NCBI GenBank assembly: GCA_002392705.1
Contig: DGHP01000154.1
Location: forward strand, 1-11,923
Direction: 5' to 3'
Length of the DNA stretch: 11,923 bases
Origin: Lachnospiraceae bacterium UBA3845
GTDB lineage: Bacteria; Bacillota; Clostridia; Lachnospirales; Lachnospiraceae
Shown: piece after piece, positions 5,734 through 11,923 of the stretch
How positions within the stretch are numbered: the first letter of the stretch is position 1
Layout of the letters: each line of letters opens with the position of its first letter
Notes under the pieces: model-generated
The model's database searches: none
Told to the model about the DNA's origin: nothing
What the model saw: only the letters and a program-made list of their open reading frames with translations
Position numbers and translations under genes: made by a program

Positions 5734-6303
5734 TCATCTGATAAAAACAGCAATTCCGATCCCGATCAGAATCAGGCCGCCCAGAATCGACGCATACCGG
5801 GACAGATGCATGCGAAATACCATGCCGATCCTGACCCCTGCTGCGCACAGGCAGAAGGTTACCAGGGCGATTATGGAAGAAGCTGTCAGGGCTGCCCTAA
5901 GATCGTAATCTGCTATGGTAAATCCCACGGAGAGCGCATCGATCGAAGTCGCCACGCCCTGCACCAGCAGTTCCCCGCGGCCGAGCTGCACATCCTTCTC
6001 TTCCCCGCCGCGGAAGGCTTCCAGGATCATCCTGGAGCCGATAAAGACCAGGAGAATCAGCGCGATCCAGGGAATATATCTCTGAAAAGCGCTGAAATAT
6101 TCCACTACAGTATGCAGACACACCCAGCCGGCAAGGGGCATGATAAACTGAAAAAATGCAAAACAGGCGGCGATCCGGATGAGTCTGCTCCGGTTCATGC
6201 CGGAATCACTCAGGCCGTTTGCCACAGATACCGAAAAGGCGTCCATGGCAAGACCGACCCCGAGCATAAACGAATAGAATATAAAAGCAAAAGAAATACG
6301 CAT
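5734..6303 (-). CDS. mntP: MntP family manganese efflux pump
   Basis: A 189-residue inner-membrane protein with about six hydrophobic segments, the standard MntP (formerly DUF204) size. It exports Mn2+ and protects against manganese excess. Two internally related halves carry the conserved acidic motifs AMDAFSVSVANG (Asp21) and ATSIDALSVGF (Asp122), matching the key aspartates of E. coli MntP. The start at 6303 has GAGAGGG 7 bases upstream. It lies 27 bases after ktrA and 10 bases before the phosphopantetheinyl transferase gene, in one leftward run. That leaves no room for the manganese riboswitch (yybP-ykoY) that often precedes mntP, so control must come from an upstream promoter or elsewhere. 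Confidence 0.92.
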   Translation of the reverse strand: MRISFAFIFYSFMLGVGLAMDAFSVSVANGLSDSGMNRSRLIRIAACFAFFQFIMPLAGWVCLHTVVEYFSAFQRYIPWIALILLVFIGSRMILEAFRGGEEKDVQLGRGELLVQGVATSIDALSVGFTIADYDLRAALTASSIIALVTFCLCAAGVRIGMVFRMHLSRYASILGGLILIGIGIAVFIR

Positions 6304-6330
6304 TGTCCGGCCCTCTCAGTCATTCTTCCG

Positions 6331-7002
6331 TCAGTCTGAGTGAAAGCGCTTGTTTCCCAGATTCAGACATCTCTGCAGATCCCGGTCTTTTCCGTACACC
6401 AGAATCGACTGTCCGCCCTCCAGCATCGTCTCCGGACCGATCTTCATATTCAGCTGCTCATCCCGCTTGACAGCCATAATATTGACGTGATATTTCCCGT
6501 TCAGATCCAGCTCGCCGATCGTCATGCCGGCCCAGTAGGCCGGAACCCCAACCTCAAAGATCGAATTCGCGCCGGGCAGCTCGATATAATTCAGCACATT
6601 GTTGACACTGTAGCGGATCGCCGTCCAGTTCGCCATCTCCCTCTCCGGATACACGACCGCGTCCGCTCCGTTGCGCAGAAGGAACTTCTCCTGCACTTCA
6701 TCCGACGCGCGGGCAACCACCTGCTTCGCGCCGCACTCCTTGAGAATATAGGTTGTCTCAAGGGAAGTCTGGAAACTGTCCCCGATCGCCACAAAGCAGA
6801 TGTCAAAGCTTTCCGGTCCCAGGGAGCGGATAAAGCTTTTGCTGGTGCCGTCGCCGATCATACTGTTCACCGTATAGGGGAGGACCTGTTCGATCTCCTC
6901 CTCATCCGTATCGATCGCCATGACTTCATATCCGAGCCCGGACAGCTTCTGACAGAGGTGCCTTCCGAACCTTCCGACTCCGATCACTAGAAATGTTTTC
7001 AT
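6331..7002 (-). CDS. ktrA: KtrA-type RCK regulatory subunit of potassium uptake
   Basis: A 223-residue cytoplasmic protein that gates the KtrB channel-like transporter by binding nucleotides. The N-terminal Rossmann-type RCK_N domain shows GVGRFG (8-13) and an acidic residue at the end of the second strand (MAIDTDE, Asp31). The C-terminal RCK_C/TrkA_C region covers about residues 140-220. The length matches KtrA/KtrC rather than the double-length E. coli TrkA. I place the start at 7002 (MKTFLVIG), with GGAAGGAG 6 bases upstream. A longer in-frame version from 7083 would add 27 residues unlike the family. It follows ktrB by 106 bases, which hold a small GC-rich inverted repeat (CCGCCGGCGG near 7040). 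Confidence 0.92.
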   Translation of the reverse strand: MKTFLVIGVGRFGRHLCQKLSGLGYEVMAIDTDEEEIEQVLPYTVNSMIGDGTSKSFIRSLGPESFDICFVAIGDSFQTSLETTYILKECGAKQVVARASDEVQEKFLLRNGADAVVYPEREMANWTAIRYSVNNVLNYIELPGANSIFEVGVPAYWAGMTIGELDLNGKYHVNIMAVKRDEQLNMKIGPETMLEGGQSILVYGKDRDLQRCLNLGNKRFHSD

Positions 7003-7108
7003 CTGTGCTCCTTCCAAAATATGCTTCCGCGTTATTCCGCCGCCGGCGGGACTTTCCGCCATTTGTCCGCGCAGGGCCCGCATGCGGAAAAATCAGCCCT
7101 CTTTCCTA

Positions 7109-8494
7109 TCATCCAACCGTCACTGTGTCGGCCGGATACTTCGCATTTCCCCTCTTTTTAGGTGCCACGGCGGCAAAAATCAGAGTGAGCCCGCCCACGC
7201 GCCCGAAGAACATCATCACGGTCAGCATCAGCTTGGAGAGCAGCCCCAGCTGAGGCGTTATGCCGAGGGTCAGGCCGACTGTCGCCACAGCGGACGCGCT
7301 TTCAAACATCGCCGCGCGGAGGGGAACTCCCTCCAGGTGGCAGATGGAAAGTGAGCCGACGGCAAACAGTATGACGTCCAGCCAGAAAACCGCGTTGGCG
7401 CTGCGCAGCACGTCGCTGCTGATCCTGCGGTGGAAAGCCGCGGCCTCCTTCTCCCGGAAAAATACGCTCATCATCGATATCATCATGACGCTGACCGTCG
7501 TGATCTTCATGCCGCCGGCCGTCGAACCCGGCGCGCCTCCGATCAGCATCAGAATGATCGTAACCGCGATTCCGCCGTCCGAAAATTCCGTAAAATCCGC
7601 AGTGTTGAAGCCCGCGGTTCTGGGCGTTACCGCATGAAAGAGGCTGGACAGGAAACGTTCCCCCGACGGCAGCGTGCGGAATTCCGTAAAGAAAAAGTAT
7701 AAAAAGGGCAATCCGATCAGAAACACACTCGCGCTGAGGATAATCTTGCTCTGGGTACTGTAGAAGCGAAGCCTGAGGCGGTAATTCCTGATATCATCCC
7801 AGGTAAGGAAACCGATCCCGCCGATCAGGATCAGTGCGGTCAGAGTAAGATTCACCGTCCAGTTGTCCTGAAAAGCTGTCATGGAGCTGAAGGGCTGCCT
7901 CTCCCCCATCAGGTCGAAGCCCGCGTTGCAGAAAGCCGAGATCGAGTGAAAGAAGGAGACGGCGAAGCCCTTCCATCTGCCGAATTCCTTGATGAAAACC
8001 GGCATCATGAGACATGCGCCCGCACTCTCCACAACGATCGTAACCTTGACGATGAAGGAGGTCAGCTTTACGATTCCTCCCACATGAGGAGCGGAAATCG
8101 CGCTCTGCATGGTTGCCCGTCCCTTCAGGCCGATCCTTCTCCCGGAAAGCTTCACGAACAGAATCGCCAGCGTCATGGTTCCCAGACCGCCGATCTGTAT
8201 CATCGCCAGGATAACCAGTTTCCCGAAAAGGGACCAGTAGGTCGCTGTGTCACGCACCACAAGCCCTGTCACGCAGCTCGCCGAAGCCGCCGTAAACAGC
8301 GCGTCCGGAAAAGGCGTGAAGATTCTTTCCCTTGATGAAATCGGGAGCATCAGTAAAAGCGACCCGACCAGAATCAAAAAAAGAAAACTGAGCAGGATCA
8401 GGCGGGAACTGGAAAAATTCCATTGTTTAAACTTCGACAGAAGCCGCTTTATCAGGCGTCCGTCTCCTGTGTATTTATTCTCACCGGTATACAA
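7109..8494 (-). CDS. ktrB: KtrB/TrkH family potassium uptake membrane subunit, TTG start
   Basis: A 461-residue integral membrane K+ (or Na+-coupled K+) transporter built from four M1-P-M2 repeats. The four selectivity-filter glycines are visible: SCVTGL (Gly77), CNAGF (Gly192), PRTAGFN (Gly295) and ATVGLTLG (Gly407). The flexible gate region is near GGAPGSTAGG (319-328). No ATG lies near the N-terminus. The best start is a TTG at 8494 preceded by AAAGGGG, which overlaps the last base of the SDR stop codon 14 bases away, so translation is probably coupled to that gene. The partner ktrA follows downstream. Pairing with sugar-acid enzymes upstream is unusual. KtrB and TrkH cannot be strictly separated by eye, but a single-RCK partner favours Ktr. 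Confidence 0.93.
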   Translation of the reverse strand: MYTGENKYTGDGRLIKRLLSKFKQWNFSSSRLILLSFLFLILVGSLLLMLPISSRERIFTPFPDALFTAASASCVTGLVVRDTATYWSLFGKLVILAMIQIGGLGTMTLAILFVKLSGRRIGLKGRATMQSAISAPHVGGIVKLTSFIVKVTIVVESAGACLMMPVFIKEFGRWKGFAVSFFHSISAFCNAGFDLMGERQPFSSMTAFQDNWTVNLTLTALILIGGIGFLTWDDIRNYRLRLRFYSTQSKIILSASVFLIGLPFLYFFFTEFRTLPSGERFLSSLFHAVTPRTAGFNTADFTEFSDGGIAVTIILMLIGGAPGSTAGGMKITTVSVMMISMMSVFFREKEAAAFHRRISSDVLRSANAVFWLDVILFAVGSLSICHLEGVPLRAAMFESASAVATVGLTLGITPQLGLLSKLMLTVMMFFGRVGGLTLIFAAVAPKKRGNAKYPADTVTVG

Positions 8495-8508
8495 GCCGAA
8501 AACCCCTT

Positions 8509-9282
8509 TCAGAAGCCGTGGGCGGTCGCTCCGCCGTCCACCGGAAAATCACAGCCGGTGATATAGCGCGACGCGCCGGACAGAAGGAACAGAACCATAT
8601 GCCCGATCTCCTTCGGGTCCCCGAAATGCCGCAGCATCGGCTTGCCCAGCGCCGCCTCTTTCCTGTCCGGATTCTTCTCAAACATTCCTGCGTTCAGGCG
8701 GGTCAGAAACCATCCCGGTGCGACGCTGTTGACCAGGATGTTATCATTTTTCCACTCCTCCGCCAGTCCCCTGGTGAGTCCCAGAACGCCCGATTTGGAC
8801 ATGTCATAGGGCAGGACGCCGGAAAATCCCATATAGGCGGCCATAGAAGAGATGGTGACGATCCGCCCCGTATATTCCGACTCCTTCAGGTAAGGATAGC
8901 AGATCCTCGACAGCATCAGGGGCGTCTTCAGATTGACGTTCAGGACCTGGTCAATCTTCTCCTCCGGGAACTCCTCGGCCCGGGCTTTATAGCTGATGCC
9001 GCAGTTGTTTACAAGAAAATCCAGATGTCCCTCATTCTCAATGATCCGCTTCAGTTCCGTCTCAAATGCGGCATAATCCGTCACATCGCAGGCAACGTCG
9101 ATCAGCTTTCCTTCTATCTTTTCCTCATCCGTATGCGGGCTTCTGGAAAAATTGTAGACGGTCGCTCCGGCGTCCGTCAGGACCTTCGCCTGGCCCATCC
9201 CCAGCCCGCGGCTGGCCCCGGTGACAATCCCGACATGTCCCGTCAGGTCAAACAGGCCCGCCACATATTCTTTTGCGTTCAT
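8509..9282 (-). CDS. SDR family NAD(P)-dependent oxidoreductase, gluconate 5-dehydrogenase/KduD-like
   Basis: A 257-residue classical short-chain dehydrogenase. The cofactor motif TGASRGLG is at 21-28, and Ser-Arg at 46-47 after the second strand may favour NADP. The NNAG motif reads NNCG (92-95). The catalytic triad is Ser146, Tyr159 and Lys163 (YDMSK). VNSVAPGWFLT (184-194) and the C-terminal GCDFPVDGG are typical. GGAGGAGGG sits about 4 bases before the ATG. It follows an enolase-superfamily gene by 116 bases and precedes ktrB by 14. With that upstream neighbour, a sugar-acid or keto-deoxy sugar-acid substrate is likely, since gluconate 5-dehydrogenase and KduD belong to this family. The exact substrate cannot be read from the sequence. 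Confidence 0.87.
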   Translation of the reverse strand: MNAKEYVAGLFDLTGHVGIVTGASRGLGMGQAKVLTDAGATVYNFSRSPHTDEEKIEGKLIDVACDVTDYAAFETELKRIIENEGHLDFLVNNCGISYKARAEEFPEEKIDQVLNVNLKTPLMLSRICYPYLKESEYTGRIVTISSMAAYMGFSGVLPYDMSKSGVLGLTRGLAEEWKNDNILVNSVAPGWFLTRLNAGMFEKNPDRKEAALGKPMLRHFGDPKEIGHMVLFLLSGASRYITGCDFPVDGGATAHGF

Positions 9283-9300
9283 TTTCCCTCCTCCGCCTCT

Positions 9301-9379
9301 GCGCCTTCCCTGCGCCCGCGGGAGCCGCGAGTATTTTCAGCCGGCTTTGCCTCTTCCGGCGGCGCCTTCCCTGCGCCCG
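9301..9379. repeat. 18-bp direct repeat pair in the SDR leader
   Basis: GCGCCTTCCCTGCGCCCG occurs at 9301-9318 and again at 9362-9379, a 61-base period. They lie in the gap between the enolase-superfamily gene and the SDR gene, whose ribosome binding site is immediately adjacent. The repeats could have arisen by local duplication; a role in the SDR leader RNA is possible but not shown. Confidence 0.7.
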
Positions 9380-9398
9380 GGAATCCGCCGCAGGTTAA

Positions 9399-10487
9399 TC
9401 ATTTCACCTGCTCAAGATATTCCTCTTTAAAGACAAAGCCCCAGCCCGCGCCTTCTCTCGGATAGGCATAGCCGTCCTCGATCCGCATGGTGTTGTCAAT
9501 GATCCCGTCGATCCAGTCAAAGGACTCCGCGCCGTAAGCGCCGGAAACCGTACACAGAAGCGGAACGTCATAGTCTTTATAATAATGCGGCAGGACAGGG
9601 ATATGGTAGGCATCTGCCAGGGCGGCGGATTTTCTCCATTCCTCCACGCCTCCCAGGCGCACGATATCGGGCTGCCAGAGGTCAAGGGCGTTGCGCGCGA
9701 TCAGGTTTTTGAGAGATTCCCTGTCGTACTCCCTCTCTCCCATGGCCAGGGTGATCCCGCATTTTTCCCGAAGGAGCTGATAGGCCGCATAGTCGGTCCT
9801 CTTTACCGGCTCCTCAAACCACTGCAGGCCGATCGCCTTCGCCATCTCGGCCAGCTTCAGGGCGTCCGGCAGGTCCAGGCCCTGGTTGGCGTCCATCATG
9901 ATCTGAACATCGCTCCCCAGATGTTCCCGGCAGAGCTTCAGGCGCTCGATATCGCGCCCGATCCCGTCCGGATGGCCGACCTTGATCTTGACCGCCTTAA
10001 ACCCGCGTTTTTTATAATCCAGCACTTCATCCAGAAGTTCCCGGTCCGTATAGCTGATCCATCCGCCGCTGCCGTAAACCGGGATTCTGCAGATATTTGC
10101 CCCGAGCATCTTCCAGACCGGCTGCCCGACTGTCCTGCACCAGGCGTCCCACATCGCGATGTTGAAGGCGGCGATGGCGCAGGTATTGACGCCCGTATTC
10201 CCGAAATATTCCGCCTCCATGTCCCACTCCCTGCGGGCCCTGACTGTCTCATAGACCTGATAGCCCCGGCTGAGGAAGAAATTCCTGCAGTCCTTCAGGG
10301 CGCCTGTGATCGCATTCGGGGAATAATGGAAGGACAGCAGGTAACCCTGTCCCTTCACGCCGCCTTCCGTCTCCAGTTCCACCACATAAAAGCCGATCTC
10401 ACTGATATCATGAGTGGAATCGGCGATCGCTTTTGTCAGCCTGGAAACAGCATGATATATCTCTATCTTCCTGATCTCTGTATTCAT
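9399..10487 (-). CDS. Enolase superfamily enzyme, mandelate racemase subgroup (probable acid-sugar dehydratase)
   Basis: A 362-residue cytoplasmic enzyme with an N-terminal capping domain (about 1-125) and a barrel. The full set of mandelate racemase active-site residues is present with almost constant offset: KIK (Lys167, Lys169), metal ligands Asp199 (MMDAN), Glu225 (WFEEP) and Glu251 (MGERE), the dyad Asp274 (WQPD) and His301 (LPHYY), and Glu321. Family members abstract a proton beside a carboxylate; most with this set dehydrate sugar acids, some racemise. The start at 10487 has GGGAGA about 8 bases upstream. It is first in the leftward gene run, followed by the SDR. The dispersed repeat copy 2 abuts its ribosome binding site. 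Substrate is not readable from sequence: galactonate, rhamnonate, fuconate and gluconate-type acids are all possible. Confidence 0.88.
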   Translation of the reverse strand: MNTEIRKIEIYHAVSRLTKAIADSTHDISEIGFYVVELETEGGVKGQGYLLSFHYSPNAITGALKDCRNFFLSRGYQVYETVRARREWDMEAEYFGNTGVNTCAIAAFNIAMWDAWCRTVGQPVWKMLGANICRIPVYGSGGWISYTDRELLDEVLDYKKRGFKAVKIKVGHPDGIGRDIERLKLCREHLGSDVQIMMDANQGLDLPDALKLAEMAKAIGLQWFEEPVKRTDYAAYQLLREKCGITLAMGEREYDRESLKNLIARNALDLWQPDIVRLGGVEEWRKSAALADAYHIPVLPHYYKDYDVPLLCTVSGAYGAESFDWIDGIIDNTMRIEDGYAYPREGAGWGFVFKEEYLEQVK

Positions 10488-10499
10488 CGATTCTTCTCC

Positions 10500-10570
10500 C
10501 GTTACTATTCACGACCTGTTTGAAATCGGGTTCTGGTTTGTCGTGCCAGCAGTAGAACCAGGTTCTGATT
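10500..10570 (+). repeat. Dispersed hairpin-forming repeat, copy 2
   Basis: Begins CGTTACTATTC and ends GGTTCTGATT, matching 3889-3962 throughout with one 2-base gap. AGAACCAGGTTCT at 10554-10566 is a 13-base palindrome. The two outer arms (from about 10522 and 10558) can form a ~17-bp imperfect stem, with several differences compensated by G-U pairs. It lies directly upstream of the enolase-superfamily gene, reversed relative to that gene, possibly within its leader. Confidence 0.75.
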
Positions 10571-10696
10571 GCAAATAAGGCCTGCGGCTGAAATCCGGCC
10601 GCGGGTTCTGCTGCATACCCGCCGTGTACCATGCCGCGGATCCGGCGCGCTCAGTCGGAAGGCAGATCCGTGCCGCGAAGTCCTGCGGATATGGAT

Positions 10697-10727
10697 TCGC
10701 GCCATTTCTGGTATGGAAATGGCGCGA
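10697..10727. other. Perfect 12-bp hairpin in the gap downstream of the DUF937 gene
   Basis: TCGCGCCATTTC (10697-10708) and GAAATGGCGCGA (10716-10727) pair perfectly across a 7-base loop. It lies 34 bases past the DUF937 stop codon in the leftward direction. There is no T-tract on either side, so it is not a standard intrinsic terminator, but it may mark or protect the 3' end of that message. The rest of 10571-10761 is GC-rich with no gene. Confidence 0.6.
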
Positions 10728-10761
10728 TCGCAGACTGCCTGTATGCCCTGACGGCAGTTTA

Positions 10762-11685
10762 TTATCTCATCAGACTGGTAAGCAGGTTCAGAAGCTGGCT
10801 TCCGTCATCCAGGCCGCCGCCCTGGCTTCCGCCGAGAAGGGAACCCAGAAGATCCGCTGTCGGATTCTGCTGGACCGGCTGAACCGGCTGTCCGCCTCCC
10901 AGAAGGGCTCCGAGAAGACCGCCCCCGTTGTTCTGCGGCTTGGGCTGCTGGACCGGCTGTCCGCCTCCCAGAAGGGCTCCAAGAAGGCCGCCGCCATTGT
11001 TCTGCGGCTTGGGCTGCTGAACCGGCTGTCCGCCTCCCAGAAGGGCTCCGAGAAGGCCGCCCCCGTTATTCTGCGGCTGCTGCTGGACCGGCTGTCCGCC
11101 TCCCAGAAGGGCTCCGAGAAGACCGCCGCCATTGTTCTGCGGCTGCTGCATACCGCCGAGAAGCGGGGCGAACATATTCGTCATATTGTTCTGGGTCTGG
11201 GTCGCGGAAGCGCCGCTGAACAGACCGCACAGATCTGAGAAATCCAGTCCGTCAGCCAGATTCACCGCCGGTTTGGAGGCATTCGTCGCCGCAGCGGAGA
11301 GGGCGCTCATCAGAGCCGGTGCCATCGCGCCGAGAGAACGTGTGACTTCCTCATCCTTCATGCCGGTTTCCTGGGAAAGGGCACGGACGACCTTGTCGGA
11401 GTTCTCACCGAGAATATGACGCACGATCTTAGTGCCGTCTTCTTCATCCACTTCGTCGATCTGCTGCGCCATGGACCTTTTATTGCTGTGCTGTCCCAGC
11501 GCTGTCAGAAGGGACTGCGCGCCGCCGGCGGAAGAAGCATTATTCGTCAATGCCTTCAGAAGAATCGGAATCGCCAGGGGGATCAGCTTTGTAAGCATAC
11601 TTGAGCTGACGCCTGTCTTATGGGAAAGTGAATTGACCGAAGCATCGGATGCAAAAGAACCGAGAAGCATAGTTAAGAGATTCAT
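10762..11685 (-). CDS. DUF937 domain protein with glycine-zipper repeats
   Basis: A 307-residue protein whose N-terminal ~140 residues are a DUF937-type helical domain (LLTMLLGSFASDASVNSLSHKTG, then paired helices rich in Ala and Leu). The C-terminal half, from about residue 185, is four near-identical repeats with the core NNGGGLLGALLGGGQPVQ, plus a decayed fifth (ADLLGSLLGGS), ending LLNLLTSLMR. GGGLLGALLGGG is glycine-zipper-like and could pack helices or insert into membranes. No signal peptide is seen. I chose the ATG at 11685 because AGGAGGAGGG precedes it by about 5 bases; an upstream ATG at 11703 has no such site. The function of DUF937 proteins is not established to my knowledge. It appears to be monocistronic, read from the promoter at 11744-11755. 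Confidence 0.85.
   Translation of the reverse strand: MNLLTMLLGSFASDASVNSLSHKTGVSSSMLTKLIPLAIPILLKALTNNASSAGGAQSLLTALGQHSNKRSMAQQIDEVDEEDGTKIVRHILGENSDKVVRALSQETGMKDEEVTRSLGAMAPALMSALSAAATNASKPAVNLADGLDFSDLCGLFSGASATQTQNNMTNMFAPLLGGMQQPQNNGGGLLGALLGGGQPVQQQPQNNGGGLLGALLGGGQPVQQPKPQNNGGGLLGALLGGGQPVQQPKPQNNGGGLLGALLGGGQPVQPVQQNPTADLLGSLLGGSQGGGLDDGSQLLNLLTSLMR
10879..11148. repeat. Four in-frame 66/69-bp tandem repeats in the DUF937 gene
   Basis: Units read on the minus strand are 11083-11148 and 11017-11082 (66 bases, 22 residues each), then 10948-11016 and 10879-10947 (69 bases, 23 residues each). The longer units begin QPKPQNN and the shorter QQPQNN. The core is nearly invariant, which suggests recent duplication. 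The copies make long false open frames on the opposite strand. Confidence 0.9.
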
Positions 11686-11743
11686 AAAACCCTCCTCCTG
11701 CATTGCTGCTGTTCACGGCCCTCCACACATCAGGCCGCAGATT

Positions 11744-11755
11744 TTCATACCACAG
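11744..11755 (-). promoter_or_regulatory. Candidate extended -10 promoter for the DUF937 gene
   Basis: The minus strand reads CTGTGGTATGAA: an extended -10 (TGG then TATGAA). No good -35 is visible at the normal distance, as can happen with extended -10 promoters. Transcription would start about 50 bases before the ATG at 11685. Confidence 0.4.
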
Positions 11756-11825
11756 TTATTTTACAACTCCGGGGCTGAAGAATAAAGTAAAATCATACAG
11801 TTTCACCAAAATTTATGCTGCCATT

Positions 11826-11837
11826 CTGTGGTATGAT
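11826..11837 (+). promoter_or_regulatory. Candidate extended -10 promoter pointing out of the window
   Basis: CTGTGGTATGAT holds TGG then TATGAT, an extended -10. It is the inverted copy of the box at 11744-11755 (10 bases identical). It would drive a rightward transcript starting near 11844. No start codon with a ribosome binding site is seen before the window ends. Confidence 0.4.
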
Positions 11838-11868
11838 GTAGGGGCAAAAACTCAGGAACCGGACCAGG

Positions 11869-11887
11869 CCTGCCTGCCGGAGGCAGG
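11869..11887 (+). other. Hairpin in the presumed rightward leader at the window end
   Basis: CCTGCCT (11869-11875) pairs with AGGCAGG (11881-11887) over a 5-base loop. Five T residues come 7 bases later, too far for a typical terminator. It lies just after the presumed start of the rightward transcript, so it may be leader or small RNA structure. Confidence 0.35.
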
Positions 11888-11923
11888 AAGGGTGTTTTTC
11901 CCGCGGCTGCGCTTTCTGCAGAC

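Noticed and set aside
6304-6330. Manganese (yybP-ykoY) riboswitch before mntP
   Set aside because: Only 27 bases separate ktrA and mntP, far too short for the riboswitch.
8495-8508. c-di-AMP riboswitch or separate promoter before ktrB
   Set aside because: The gap to the SDR stop codon is 14 bases and holds only a ribosome binding site.
9585-10523. 312-codon rightward frame opposite the enolase-superfamily gene
   Set aside because: Antisense shadow of a gene with a full catalytic residue set; no ribosome binding site and no domain.
10624-11238. Rightward frame with repeated LSASQKGS segments
   Set aside because: The repeats are the antisense reading of the DUF937 glycine-zipper units; the DUF937 frame has the ribosome binding site and a known domain.
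11838-11923. A structured RNA gene such as 6S, SRP or RNase P RNA at the right edge
   Set aside because: A promoter-like box and a hairpin are present, but I recognise no conserved core of these RNAs and the sequence is cut off.

Overview
The window looks like the chromosome of a fairly GC-rich Firmicute, most likely a Clostridia/Lachnospiraceae-type gut anaerobe. The grounds are strong AGGAGG-type ribosome binding sites, a PTS HPr protein, a KtrA/KtrB-type potassium uptake pair, a CcpA-like cre site, and σA-like promoters. I could not run a taxonomic search, and composition is judged by eye.

Left region (1-3883): an L-ascorbate/pentulose-phosphate catabolic locus. The first 12 codons of an UlaG-like L-ascorbate-6-phosphate lactonase run leftward out of the window. 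A 578-base divergent control region follows, with a good σA-like promoter on each strand and a near-consensus cre site just before the rightward genes. Rightward come an UlaE-type L-xylulose-5-phosphate 3-epimerase, an uncharacterised 354-residue putative β-propeller protein, and an UlaF/AraD-type L-ribulose-5-phosphate 4-epimerase. Together UlaG, UlaE and UlaF would carry ascorbate-6-phosphate towards D-xylulose-5-phosphate; the decarboxylase UlaD and the transporter are not in view. A separately transcribed HPr gene follows. It keeps His15 but has Lys at the Ser46 position.

Middle and right region (4002-10487): seven leftward genes meet the rightward set at a shared hairpin near 3981-4015. 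In transcription order they are an enolase-superfamily (mandelate-racemase subgroup) enzyme, an SDR dehydrogenase, KtrB, KtrA, MntP, an Sfp-type phosphopantetheinyl transferase and TrmD. The first two look like a sugar-acid catabolic pair. KtrB follows the SDR stop by only 14 bases and uses a TTG start. MntP and the phosphopantetheinyl transferase are tightly packed. TrmD lacks its usual rpsP/rimM/rplS neighbours and carries a repeat-built C-terminal tail.

Far right (10488-11923): a gene-free stretch with a dispersed repeat and a perfect hairpin, then a leftward DUF937 protein with four glycine-zipper repeats. Beyond it is a divergent promoter region in which the same TGTGGTATGA box faces both ways.

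Repeats are unusually common: a 35-bp tandem array after ulaF, 60-bp repeats in trmD, 66/69-bp repeats in the DUF937 gene, an 18-bp direct repeat before the SDR gene, and two copies of a ~72-bp hairpin-forming dispersed element. The best candidates for something undescribed are the propeller protein between the two epimerases and the dispersed element.
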